From positions 12,694,303 through 12,758,302 of the forward strand of contig NC_087075.1 in NCBI RefSeq assembly GCF_026151205.1: DNA of 64,000 nucleotides. The letters run 5' to 3'. Shown here piece after piece: positions 46,381 through 57,065 of the stretch. This stretch comes from Bolinopsis microptera. Its lineage: Eukaryota; Ctenophora; Tentaculata; Lobata; Bolinopsidae. Each line of letters begins with the position of its first letter. Position 1 is the stretch's first letter. The position numbers were made by a program, and so were the translations under genes. The notes beneath the pieces were generated by a model, which was given only the letters and a program-made list of their open reading frames with translations, did not search any database and had not been told where the DNA came from.

Positions 46381-49314
46381 CTATTCAAAATATAGCTTAT
46401 AATACCTTAGCACAAACATAGCTGAGCACTGACACCTGTTCTCGTAAGATGTTAGAACTCTTTGCTTCTTGAAGGAGGGGTCTCTTTCTTCTCTTTCTTC
46501 GCATCTCCTTTTTAAAGGTGAATTGTAAAAATTTCCCGTTTTGTCTGGTGACGATGTAGAAGGTTCGGGAACTCTTTCTTTTCTTTCCGAAGATGATTCG
46601 GGAACTCTTTCTTCTCTTTCCGAAGATGATTCGGGAACTTTTTCTTCTCTTTCCAAAGATGATTCGGGAACTTTTTCTTCTCTTTTCGAAGATGATTCGG
46701 GAACTTTTTCTTCTCTTTTCGAAGATGATTCGGGAACTTTTTCTTCTCTTTTCGAAGATGATTCGGGAACTTTTTCTTCTCTTTTCGAAGATGATTCGGG
46801 AACTCTTTCTTTTCTTTCGGAGGAAGGTTCGGGAACTCTTTCTTCTCTTTCCGAAGAGGTTTTCTTTAAAGATGATTCGGAAATGCCTTCGTTTTTCTTA
46901 CAAGAAGATTTCGAAATGAATTCTTTGCTTTCAGAACACAACTTGTAAATGTCTTCATTGGTCGTGGAAGACGATTTGCAAATGTTGTATTTTATCTCAG
47001 AAGACGATTTACAAATATCTGTGTTTATTTCCAAAGAGGTTTTGGAAATATTTTCATTTCTCTTGGCGCCGTTTTCTTTACTGTTACAGTTCGAATGAGG
47101 GGATCTTTCTGTTTCCTTGGAAGTGATGTGCGTGAGTCCATCTTTATTTTCACTCTCTTTAAATCCATTTTTAGAGGACAGTGCAGAATCTTCTTTCTTT
47201 TTCAAGGAGAATTTTAAAGAAATATCCCTTATTTCACCTTCTTCCTCGTCGGATTCATTTTCCACTCCTTTCATTGGAGAATCTTCCCTTTTAGAAATGG
47301 CTTCAGAGATGTTGCCCTCTAATGAAACAGACTTTTCTAAAATAATTTCTTTCCTTTTACATGACCTTTCTATAATGGTTCTATCTACCCCAGAGGTTCT
47401 GTAACGTCTTTTAGAAGACTGTCTACATAAATAGCTTCCTTTATTTTGACCCTCATCCTCGCTGCCGATCTTCCTGCTTGGTGCACCTTCCTTACTTTTA
47501 CAGTTAGAGGTTATAACCTCAGGGGTTAACGGAATACCTTTGTAACTAGGAAATGAAACTTCAGAGTTCTGTACATCACCATAGAAACAAGGGACGCGAT
47601 TACCGCTCTGCCTCCGATAACCATGGAGACTGGAAGATTTAGCCTCGGCGTATTTCGAACCGCGTTCTTCGCAAGGGGTGCGAGTTTCAGCATATTTCGA
47701 ACTTCGGTCCTCACCATGGGTACGAACCTCACTATGTTTTGAACTTCGGTCCTCACCATGGGTACGAACCTCACTGTGTTTTGAACTTCGGTCCTCGACA
47801 AGGGTACGAACCTCACTGTGTTTTGAACTTCGGTCCTCACCATGGGTACGAACCTCACTGTGTTTTGAACTTCGGTCCTCACCATGGGTACGAACCTCAC
47901 TATTTTTTGAACTTCGGTCCTCGACAAGGGTTCGAACCTCACTGTGTTTTGAACTTCGGTCCTCACCATGGGTACGAACCTCACTGTGTTTTGAACTTCG
48001 GTCCTCATCCTGGGTACGAACCTCACTGTGTTTTGAACTTCGGTCATGAGCATGACGTGAACTGCGTCTATCAATCGGATTGGAAACCTCAGTATTTTGT
48101 AGAGGACGTTGGTCAGAAGGAGAGATAATATCTGAGTGTTTCGAATTGATCCTTTCAATGGGGGTTGAAACCTCGGAATGCCTCATGCCACGATCCTCAC
48201 CAAAGGAGCGAACCTCATGAGATGAAGAACGAGCGACGAGACGCCTATTACCAAAAGATGAGGACTGGTCATAGTGAGAATTGTTTCCTGAAGGGGGTCT
48301 GATTATTTGATTTCTGATTCTCTGGTCGGAGCTTCTCCTAACATCCTTCATCAGCACGTCTCTAAATTCCTCCTGTCTTCTCTCCGACTGAACAATGTGA
48401 TCAAAGAACTTCTTTCCCAACAAATCACTGTTGTCTGGCCAGAACATGCTCATTTTGTTTGCATCACTAAGGTACCGATCTATTCTCTTCCTATCCCGAG
48501 TTCCAAGCACTGCTTCTAACAGCAGCTGACGACGAACTCTGGACAGGAACCAAAAAGCGTACCCAATAGAGATCCAAATAGCATGATACGAGCAGTTTCG
48601 CTCAGATACTTTAGTTCCAAGGGTACGAATCAGTGGACCACTTACTCGGACAATGGCGTTCTGTGCCTTTAACAATCTTGCATCGGTTATCGCTATCATC
48701 TTCCTTTCGAAGAAGTTCCAGTTATGAGCCTCGGCCGCTTGTTCCACGAAAAGATCCGCGTAGAGGTCCCACTTTGGGGGTACAAGGAACTCATTACTGG
48801 GTACTGGGTAGTCTTCTTCAATAGATTTGGTGAGTGTAAACGGAGTGTCCAGAATAAAGTACTGTTCCAGTTGAGACGCAAAGTTTGATTTTAAAGCTGC
48901 ACGTTTTGGTTCGTAGAAATAGCTAACATCATCCAGTGGGTCGTAGGTTCTGAAACTACTGCAGGATTTGTTAAACTCCTTATACTCATTATTAACCTCC
49001 CTGAATGTGCTATTTTGCTCTCTCACCTCTGTTTTGAACCCTCCGCAGCCCCTCAATTCTTTATCATACCCCTTACCCCCATAACTTCCGAATTCTCTCT
49101 TGTATTCTTTTCCCTCGCTGCTCCTAGCTTCTCTGTGGCTCTTTACTTCCCTATACTCTTTCTTGAGCTCCTTTAAACGATTCTCCTTATCTGATTTTGC
49201 TCTGAAGCTAGAGATACTCTCCGACAGAGTCCTCCAGCTAAACTCATCAGGGGATCTGGTTGGACTGAGCGGGTCGTATAGTTCTTGTTTTATGGTCCTA
49301 GAGGAGCTTCTCAT
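46381..49314 (-). CDS. Long repetitive ORF, possible gag-derived region
   Basis: Continuous minus-strand frame. The first ATG is at 49314 (a TTG three codons earlier is not a likely start). Residues about 1-130 are charged. Residues about 135-320 form a compact folded-looking region (VPPKWDLYADLFVEQAAEAH, then SRVRRQLLLEAVLG and LLGKKFFDHI) that faintly recalls gag-like proteins of DIRS-type retroelements; this is a weak inference. Next come about ten 14-residue repeats (DRSSKHSEVRTHGE), a mixed charged region, and about nine 11-residue repeats (KVPESSSKREE). The frame ends in an unlikely tail, but a donor at 46435 (AACAG|GTGTCAGT) is phase-compatible with the RB1CC1 acceptor at 45738. It could therefore be an upstream exon of that gene, or an independent gene nested beside it. 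Confidence 0.6.
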   Translation of the reverse strand: MRSSSRTIKQELYDPLSPTRSPDEFSWRTLSESISSFRAKSDKENRLKELKKEYREVKSHREARSSEGKEYKREFGSYGGKGYDKELRGCGGFKTEVREQNSTFREVNNEYKEFNKSCSSFRTYDPLDDVSYFYEPKRAALKSNFASQLEQYFILDTPFTLTKSIEEDYPVPSNEFLVPPKWDLYADLFVEQAAEAHNWNFFERKMIAITDARLLKAQNAIVRVSGPLIRTLGTKVSERNCSYHAIWISIGYAFWFLSRVRRQLLLEAVLGTRDRKRIDRYLSDANKMSMFWPDNSDLLGKKFFDHIVQSERRQEEFRDVLMKDVRRSSDQRIRNQIIRPPSGNNSHYDQSSSFGNRRLVARSSSHEVRSFGEDRGMRHSEVSTPIERINSKHSDIISPSDQRPLQNTEVSNPIDRRSSRHAHDRSSKHSEVRTQDEDRSSKHSEVRTHGEDRSSKHSEVRTLVEDRSSKNSEVRTHGEDRSSKHSEVRTHGEDRSSKHSEVRTLVEDRSSKHSEVRTHGEDRSSKHSEVRTHGEDRSSKYAETRTPCEERGSKYAEAKSSSLHGYRRQSGNRVPCFYGDVQNSEVSFPSYKGIPLTPEVITSNCKSKEGAPSRKIGSEDEGQNKGSYLCRQSSKRRYRTSGVDRTIIERSCKRKEIILEKSVSLEGNISEAISKREDSPMKGVENESDEEEGEIRDISLKFSLKKKEDSALSSKNGFKESENKDGLTHITSKETERSPHSNCNSKENGAKRNENISKTSLEINTDICKSSSEIKYNICKSSSTTNEDIYKLCSESKEFISKSSCKKNEGISESSLKKTSSEREERVPEPSSERKERVPESSSKREEKVPESSSKREEKVPESSSKREEKVPESSSKREEKVPESSLEREEKVPESSSEREERVPESSSERKERVPEPSTSSPDKTGNFYNSPLKRRCEEREERDPSFKKQRVLTSYENRCQCSAMFVLRYYKLYFE
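46556..46860. repeat. 33-bp coding minisatellite
   Basis: About nine copies of a 33-bp unit (plus-strand core GGGAACTTTTTCTTCTCTTT) encode the 11-residue KVPESSSKREE repeats on the minus strand. Confidence 0.9.
47685..48055. repeat. 42-bp coding minisatellite
   Basis: About nine copies of a 42-bp unit (plus-strand core TTTTGAACTTCGGTCCTCAC) encode the 14-residue DRSSKHSEVRTHGE repeats on the minus strand. Two sub-types, THGED and TLVED, alternate in blocks, which suggests later multi-unit duplication. Confidence 0.9.
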
Positions 49315-49733
49315 GGTACGCAAAGGGACATTCTCCGGTCGACAAGTGGTTGTTTTTGATGCAGGTTTATTTTTAGTTTCCTGTCTGGTGTTTGGTGTTT
49401 GGTTTCTGTTTCTATTCTGGGTGTTGAAGGGAGTATTGGGGTGCGCACTGGAATCAGAGGTTTAGCTGATTGTTGTTCTGACATCATACATTATCTGTGA
49501 GGTTGGGCAGTGTTATACAGCTACAGGTATAGTTTACAGTTGTCCTGATAACGTGGTGGAGTTTTTATTTTAGCTAGACGTACCACGTTAATCTTTACTG
49601 AACTTGTAAATACTGGTTGAGTTCTTGCAAAATGTCCAATTTAACATTTTAGACTCGTTTTTGTTGTTGCCCGGACGGTGCCGGTTAAAAGTTCTAATCT
49701 CTACTATAATTCAAAGAATTATTTCTGCTGTAT
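49315..49733. other. upstream of the long ORF; no gene seen
   Basis: Probable 5' flank of the minus-strand ORF. No exon is supported. Confidence 0.35.
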
Positions 49734-49926
49734 GTACGTACGACCGCCCACGTGCAAATTAGATGAAAAATAGGAATTTAGGTAACAACCAAAAGGTTCC
49801 ATAGCAACGGTGCTTTAATGCACACATGCACGTGCAAAGATTGTTTTAACGTCATTTTGATCGGTTTTGTGGTAGTTACGTTGTGTTTAAAGTGTTTTAT
49901 ATTTAAATCGGCTGTATCTTCGGTTG
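49734..49926 (-). repeat. Inverted partner of the repeat at 23553-23736
   Basis: Reverse-complement match to 23553-23736, with CACGTG-containing phrases and CGGCTGTATCTTCGG. Confidence 0.8.
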
Positions 49927-50009
49927 AGATCATGGATATTTTTTGATGCGATTAAAAATTTCTTTCAAAGAATACTACTAGCTTCGTCCCTGTTACCACG
50001 GGCTTTCTA

Positions 50010-50303
50010 CTACTACTACTACTACTATGTCGGAGCTAAGTCCGATCTACGCCAGAAAACCCCCTCCATATATCCCTGTCCCGCATCAGGGTTCGCAGTT
50101 CCTCTTTAGAGTTTGTCCCAACTTCCTTCAGTAACATAGACAAGTAGCTTTGTCTTGGTCGGCCTTGCTGTGCTCTACCGTGCGTAGGTTCCCATAAGAC
50201 TAAATCACTGGCAAGTAGCTCAGGATGTCGGATGCAGTGTCCCGCCATTTTTAAACTCCTGCTTCGTAACTTGTTTGACAGCCTTGGGAGGCTACCATAC
50301 AAA
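50010..50303 (-). mobile_element. 5'-truncated LINE with 10-bp target duplication
   Basis: The minus strand encodes the last part of a LINE ORF2, including KMAGHCIRHPELL and MRDRDIWRGF, the usual C-terminal end of many RTs. Its 3' tail is (TAG)n. The insert is bounded by the direct repeat GGGCTTTCTA at 50000-50009 and 50304-50313, a clear target-site duplication. It is only about 294 bp long, strongly 5'-truncated. A sibling copy is at 25856-26025. Confidence 0.88.
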
Positions 50304-50313
50304 GGGCTTTCTA

Positions 50314-52414
50314 GTATTATAGTACGGGCTTTCTAGTATTATATAATACAGTTGTTATTGCAATTAAAGATTGCTGATACTAGAAAACAACAATTTCAAG
50401 AAAAAACAATTTTCGATTAAAGCAAACGAAACAATATTTTATAAATTAAACTAGTTGGACCTTTTGGAGTAGCTATAGAGAGGTATATACCTTTTACAAA
50501 AATACGGTGATTTATTGGTGACATAACCCTATCAATATCATCATACATTTTAAAAATAAAAACGAAGAAGAAACTGCAAAACTAGCAGATCATCAACACG
50601 TAAGACTATAGCTTTGCTTTCCAAATGGGGACAATGAATGTAATATAGTTTCAAACTAATGACAACACTAAAAGTAATCTATCACATTTATTGAGGACGT
50701 TACAGAAGATATCTTCGCGTCCTAAGATGGCGTTTCACACAGTCCAATAAATAATTTACAAATAGAAATATATTCAATGCTCTCAGTGAGTCACTAATTA
50801 TACACTTATGCGCGTATACATTGTATACATCACTATACATCACTATACAATGAGTGACTGGAGAAAAGTGAAAGTCATTTTAGGTGGCATTATTAATGTT
50901 ATATAACGTAATATAACAATGAATAATATTGTGCCGTGCATTAATAGCAAAGAGGTGAAAGATCTTTAAGTTCAAGACATAATTTGAGCCCATCATATTT
51001 TCTATACTCTTATACAACAAGGTTATAATTTATGATGATATTACTGTCATAGATTAAAACCATGTTGTACCATATTATTAATTATTACCTACTCATGATC
51101 ATGTGGCTGGGGTCAAATTGTAGTAACTTAAAAATTATGGAAATATCATTATCTTTTTACGTACTGCTAGCTATAGACAATTTCAAGCGCTTATGACGGA
51201 CTTCTTACCAAGACGGGGCGCAGCGCAGCGTAGATAATACGTCGACTTATTACAACACTACTACAGAAGAAAAACTGAAAAAACACAGTAAAAGCCATAA
51301 TACAATATCAGAAAATGGGGCTAAGTAAGTCCTTACAAAAATTGGCAAAGGAATAAGAATTTTAGTGCACAAAATTTTGACCCCCAAGTCGGTGTCAAAA
51401 ATGCGAATTAAATAGGTAATAATTATTTTAGTTTCTTGACTCTTGCTACCACTTTAGGGTTAAGTTAGACGGATTCCTGCTAGTAATAATAATATGCGAA
51501 AGACAAAACCCTAAATAAACAATACCACACGCAACAGCGAGTAGGAACCATATGTTATGTATTACCATAGCAATCATGGTTACTACCAATTACCATGGTT
51601 ACCATTGTTATGTAATACCATGGTGATTGGTGCTAGTTACCCATGACATCACCTAAAGATAACTATGTGCATTGTGAATAATATTATGAAACAAAGTTCA
51701 CGTCACAAAAATGCAATTCTGTAATTCCCACAACCAACCACCAAACAAAGAAGAAGGAAAGGAAAAGAGGGAGAGGGTGAGAGGAAGCAAAATCACGTTC
51801 ACAACACGTTCACAACACGTGTACACCAAACTGATCAACTAGGAAATAGAAACATTTCGCGGTAAAGGGCAACTCTCAATCTGGAAATGTCTCACAGTTC
51901 ACGTAGATTCTTACTTTGAGCACCCCCTCATCTAGTATAGTGTAGTAGTATAGTGCGGTGAAAGGTTTCAGTTCCGACCCATTTTCTGTATGGCGCACAT
52001 TTACAAAAAATATGGTCACATCCAAGAAAGAAGAAATCCTGTAGTGGGGTCTATGTAATGGCACCGAATGCAGTACCACACGTGCCAGTAACTAGCCTAG
52101 AAGCGAAGGTGGGTCACACATTTGGGGTAGAAAGCTGATAACCTGGTAACCTTGTTGCCTTGGTAACCTAGTAACCTGGTAACACATTTGGGGTAGATAA
52201 CTCACAGAAACTTTCAAAATAAGTGCAAACTGTTCGCGATGTCCATTTAATTATTATATATCCAATTATTATATATCCAACTCAAAACGCAATATATGCT
52301 CAAAAATGTTTATTTTTCAAATTATTGATGAAAAACTGATGCTAAGTGCGGCAGATTTGGGGGTACCAAAAAATTTCATTTAATCGTGTGTTAATTTGAT
52401 TTGTATTTCCAACC
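50314..52414. other. no gene seen
   Basis: AT-rich DNA with only small ORFs. A GTTACCATGG-type cluster lies at 51545-51640, and CACAACACGT repeats at about 51800-51820. No exon is supported. Confidence 0.4.
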
Positions 52415-52516
52415 ATGCAGGACACCTCGTCTATAAAGAAGTACCTAATGCTCTGGAAAAACCTCCTCATCTTAACCTTCTTTTTCGGATTAAGTAGTTT
52501 AGGTGTGATCACCTAA
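52415..52516 (+). CDS. Possible 33-residue TM ORF or single exon
   Basis: ATG at 52415, stop at 52514-52516. It has a basic N-terminus (DTSSIKKYLMLWKN) then a hydrophobic helix (LLILTFFFGLSSLGVIT). CATGCAG|GACACC could be an acceptor, making this a terminal exon, or GTGTGA inside it could be a donor. No family is assigned. Confidence 0.25.
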   Translation: MQDTSSIKKYLMLWKNLLILTFFFGLSSLGVIT

Positions 52517-53269
52517 GCTGAACAATTCACCAAGGTTGGACTATTCAAAAGCGTAGTACTATAATATTAAAAAGGATAATACGACGTTGCATTATACACG
52601 GTTAACGCATTAAGTGAATTACAAGGTTAATGTATCCAGTATTACAATCTGCACAGTTATACCCGACGATTGAACGATTCGTGACTGACCTCACTGAAGT
52701 TTATTTTGTTTTGTTTTAGAAGCAAACTTGCCTCATATGTCATACATAGACAGTGATTGATACATAATCACCCTTTTCTAAACATTTCGCGACATCTTAA
52801 AGAAATAATCAGCCCGGACAGATATGTTTTTTTACTTTAGGGCGACCCTGGTACAAAAAACTGAAGCTGTCGAAAAATTCTGACTAAACTGTCGAATAGA
52901 AAGCTGGTAACTATTTAATTTGGGTGGCTTGATTGGAGGTAAGGAGACAGATGGGATATAAATATTATGGAAACAAGCGAAAATATACATGTTTTTAAGT
53001 ACGCAGGAATATATAGCACAGTACAACTTTTGTACATCACAAAAATGTACAATAATGAAAGAATGAATACGGAGTACCTTTAAACAAGGGTTAGGAACGC
53101 TCAACAAATGTACAATAATGAATACGGAGTACCTTTAAACAAGGGTTAGAAACGCTCAACAAATGCCATTCCAAGATATATTATTAAGGCTTCACAGTAT
53201 GCGCTTATTTTACAGTTTATCAGCCAGCCAGGGGCGAAGTAGACCCGAACTTAGATAATGAAGGGTGTA
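52517..53269. other. no gene seen
   Basis: A segment of about 40 bp (TGTACAATAATGAA with AACAAGGGTTAG(G/A)AACGC) is duplicated at about 53046 and 53107. No exon is supported. Confidence 0.35.
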
Positions 53270-53455
53270 TAGTAACCTGGTAACCTTGTTGCCTTGGTAA
53301 CCTTGGTAACCTGGTAACCTGGTAACCAGCCAGGGGCGAAGTAGACCCGAACTCAGATAATGAAGGGTGTATAGTAACCTGGTAACCTGGTAACCTTGTT
53401 GCCTTGGTAACCTTGGTAACCTGGTAACCTGGTAACCAGCAAGGGGCGAAGTAGA
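53270..53455. repeat. ~117-bp repeat unit with GTAACC blocks
   Basis: Two near-identical units and a partial third: a CAGCC(A)AGGGGCGAAGTAGA block followed by a run of GGTAACCTGGTAACC and GTTGCCTTGGTAACC words. The starts are near 53221, 53328 and 53437. Confidence 0.85.
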
Positions 53456-53877
53456 CCCGAACTCAGATAATCAAATGATGTATAATCTAGAATAGAGCTG
53501 GAAGAGACCTTCAAGGGGTGCGAACAATCATTATGCAAATTATAATATTATATTACAGAACTTTAATTAAAGAGAATATATTTTATCAAGTGTTCTTGGC
53601 TGAACGAGAGAGGACTGTTTCAAGTTTTAACTGTAGCTACATTACAACATTGAAACATGGCTAATTTCTGTTAAACACAAAATAAAGACAAAATAAAGAC
53701 TTTGTAGTTGGGGGCTGGGGCCATTCAAATATTATTTGATATTTCTGATGCATTTCATCCCTACACAAGTTACGTTAGTCATGGGCTTTATCATGAACTC
53801 ATTAAATTTAATTAAAGCATGGCATAAATAAAGGTAAGACAAACCTCAATAGGGGGTGAAAAATGACCGCGTTACCG

Positions 53878-53962
53878 CGACAATTGACCCCCCGACAATT
53901 GACAGGGGTCAATTGGCCGGGGTCAATTGGCCGGGGTCTATTGACGGGGGTCAATTGTCGCC
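53878..53962. repeat. GGGGTCAATTG repeat cluster
   Basis: Six to seven (A/T)CAATTG(A/G)C-type words, in both orientations, separated by G or C runs. They could pair with each other. Confidence 0.8.
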
Positions 53963-54305
53963 CACCCATTTCTGATCGCAATTACCACATGGCAGATGCA
54001 CAAGGTTTTCAAAGTGACCTGACAATCACATAACGAGATATTTAGGAGACCACTTAAAACCTGTATTTGAAGGTCAATTTCGTTTACTTTTGATATGAAC
54101 ACATTCAAGACTTCCAGATAAGTGCAAAATGATCGTAACTGGCACAGTTATATCTGAGTTTTGAAGCAACGAATGCCCTAAAATGCTTTAAGTTGCCTTA
54201 TTTTAGTTGCCTTGGTAACTACAATGCTTGACCTCTAAATGAGTAACACAGATCAAACCACAGGGAAACAAGATCTCAGACAATGTCTGTGAAGATGAAA
54301 ACCTT

Positions 54306-54656
54306 AACCTGGTAACCTTGTTGCCTTAGTAACCAGGTAACATTGTTGCCTTGGTAACCTGGTAACATGGTAACCTTGTTGCCTTAGTAACCTGGTAATC
54401 TTTTGCCTTGGTAACCTGATAACCTTGTTGCCTTAGTAACCTGGTAACCTTGTTGCCTTAGTAACCAGGTAACATTGTTGCCTTGGTAACCTGGTAACAT
54501 GGTAACCTTGTTGCCTTAGTAACCTGGTAATCTTTTGCCTTGGTAACCTGATAACCTTGTTGCCTTAGTAACCCGGTAACCTTGTTGCCTTGGTAACCTG
54601 ATAACCTGGTAACCTTGTTGCCTAAGTAACCAGATAACCTTGTTGCCTTGGTAACA
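54306..54656. repeat. GTAACCTTGTTGCCTTGGTAACC array
   Basis: Complex array of 14-31 bp words (GGTAACCTTGTTGCCTTAGT and variants), with a higher-order repeat of about 120 bp (starts near 54310 and 54435). Confidence 0.9.
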
Positions 54657-55544
54657 GGAGTTACTAGCAGGAACCCGTATAACCCTAAAATGGTGTCAAG
54701 ACTCAAGAGACTAAAATAATTATTACCTATTTAATTCGTGTTTTTGACACCACATTTTTTCATGCTGATTTGAAAAGCATATAAAAGAATTTGACCCAGT
54801 CAAAAAAGTTTCGGTTGTATATCTTTTATGGTTTTTGCGGAAAGTCGCGTTAAAGTTGATGCCGTGGTGTCAGTAAAATGGCACGGATCCATCCATATAT
54901 CCATATATATCGTCTCGCTTTATATATAATAAGATAATATAATATGTAAAATATTAGTAGTAATATTAGTTAAACTGCTGCAGCTATACTCATAGTTATA
55001 CACGTAAAATATTTTAATAATATTTGTTAAACTATTGCAGCTAAAAGTTAAACATGTAAAATATTTATAATAATATTTGTTTATCGATAATTTATTTTGG
55101 TCAATATTGGTGTTCGATTTTTACATATAATTATATTTGTTACAATTGTAGCAGCTAATAGTTGTATATTATGTAAATTTCTAAATATATAGTACACACG
55201 GCTGGTATGTATAAGGTTAAAGCGTTAAGGATACCCCCCCCCCCTCCCCTTACAAAGTATCTATTAAATTTATAATAAACAGAGGTGGCCCACGAAAGGA
55301 TACCATGGGGATGCCCAATCTACAAGATGCTATTTATACAAAATTATTCAGCAACCTGAAATATCAAGGAACACGCAAATGTAAAGGTATTTCAAAAGAG
55401 AACTGATAAACGTTATATTAAAGTCATTATTATGCAGTTCCTGAGTCATTATTATGAGCAGAGAAGGGCAAATTCCTCAAGTAAAGGCGGCTCAAGTTAT
55501 TTCAGCATTTAAAAGAGTTCGGATATAAATTTTCGATTTGAATA
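54657..55544. other. no gene; left flank of the Penelope-like element
   Basis: AT-rich, with a GTTAAACT(G/A)(C/T)TGCAGCTA-type phrase occurring several times (54960-55160). No exon is supported. Confidence 0.4.
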
Positions 55545-55555
55545 AATAACCAGCT

Positions 55556-56818
55556 GTGTTTTATGTCCTTAACAAGGAAGTCTACTCAAACCCCACACTA
55601 ATGGACCAAGTAGCATCTGTTAAGAGATACATTGACGACGGAGCAGGTCAGTTTACAGGTACTACCAGACAGTTTTCAGCATGGATAAAGAAGGTCAACG
55701 AAAACATCGCTCCCGATGGCCTTGAAATAGATGAATTCCAAGCAGAAAATACAGCTGAATATGTCAGTTTTCTAGATGTACAGTTTACTTTCGACCATCA
55801 AGGAGAGCTTCAAACTGATCTATACGTAAAAGAAACAGACTCCAGGTCCTACCTACATTTCAGCAGTAGTCACCCCAATCACATATTCTCAGGAATTGTA
55901 TACTCCCAGTGTTTACGCCTTAGGAGGATAATCAATTCAAAGGAGAGGTTAGAGACCCAGCTTAACATTCTCAAACGGGCGTTTCATGAATCAGGATACC
56001 CTAGTAAAATGGCTGACAACATAGCTAACAAAGTCCTTGGCATGGAAAGAGTGTTAGTCAGGAAGAGTACGGTTGAGCCTAATGAACAATCCCCACTATC
56101 AGCCATACCAATCAGAGTCATCTCAAGTTATGGAAGTGACAATGACTTGGTGAATGTTGTCCAGAAATACGAAGGTCACTTGAGACGAACTCGTAGTTTT
56201 AGTGAAAGTGAGAGTCAGCAAGCCACAAACTCCACCACAGCACCGAAAGGAAAAAATAAACTGTTCCAGTTTGTGAAGAAAACGGGATCTACGCTTAGAT
56301 CTCGCCTCGTTACATCTAAACAGCTTGCCTTAGGTGCTAAACATGGTAAAACTGAACCCTGTCACAGAAGAAACTGCAAGTGTTGTAAAATGATCATGAG
56401 TAAGGACTCCATCACATCAAATGGCAAAAAGATCAAATCAGCCCCTGGTTGTTGCAAGACCTATAACATCATTTATCTTGTACAGTGTTCGATTTGTAAG
56501 AAAAACTATGTGGGTAGGACTATTAATAGCTTGCATAAAAGGATGGACGGACACAGGTCCAAATTTTATGAAATCGTTGATGGTAGAGCATTTGATATTA
56601 CTAGTGATGAGTATAGCCTAGGAGTTCACTTGATTGACCACGGTTTAGGAGTACATACAGATTTTAATGAAACTTTTAGAACTTTTATTTTAGAGAATTG
56701 CAGTCCCAGTACACTTGAAGTAAAAGAAAATAACTACATACATTTGCTTAATTCTCTTAGACCTTTTGGCCTTAATACTGTCAATCCCTTTGGATTACCT
56801 ATATTCCATAAACCTTAA
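55556..56818 (+). pseudogene. Truncated PLE ORF (RT C-part + GIY-YIG)
   Basis: Partial copy of the PLE protein beginning just after RT motif B. It keeps the YIDD motif, the Cys-rich CHRRNCKCC element and the GIY-YIG domain. It lacks its own N-terminal half, and the apparent beginning is simply the left edge of the inserted copy. It has one amino-acid difference from the full copy (Thr to Ala near the end). Confidence 0.9.
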
Positions 56819-57065
56819 TATGATCTTTTTACCTTTTTCGGATTCTTAATTTTGTAACGGTTTGAGTTTCACTAACCTTTTAACATTTTTTAGGTTCAAT
56901 GTCACTGGAGATGACTACAATCGAAATATATTTGGCAAGAATCTGAATGTTTTCAGTGTTGAAAGTTTAGTTTCTTAAATCCTGGAGTAGTCATTCGTGT
57001 CCCTGATATTTGGGTTAATTCTAACTCTCCTATCTTTAATCCCTCGCGGAACTACATGGAACCTT

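Noticed and set aside
47678-48128. Plus-strand ORFs with CFELRSSPWVRTSL-type repeats
   Set aside because: They are shadows of the 42-bp repeat, whose biologically plausible frame is the minus-strand one.
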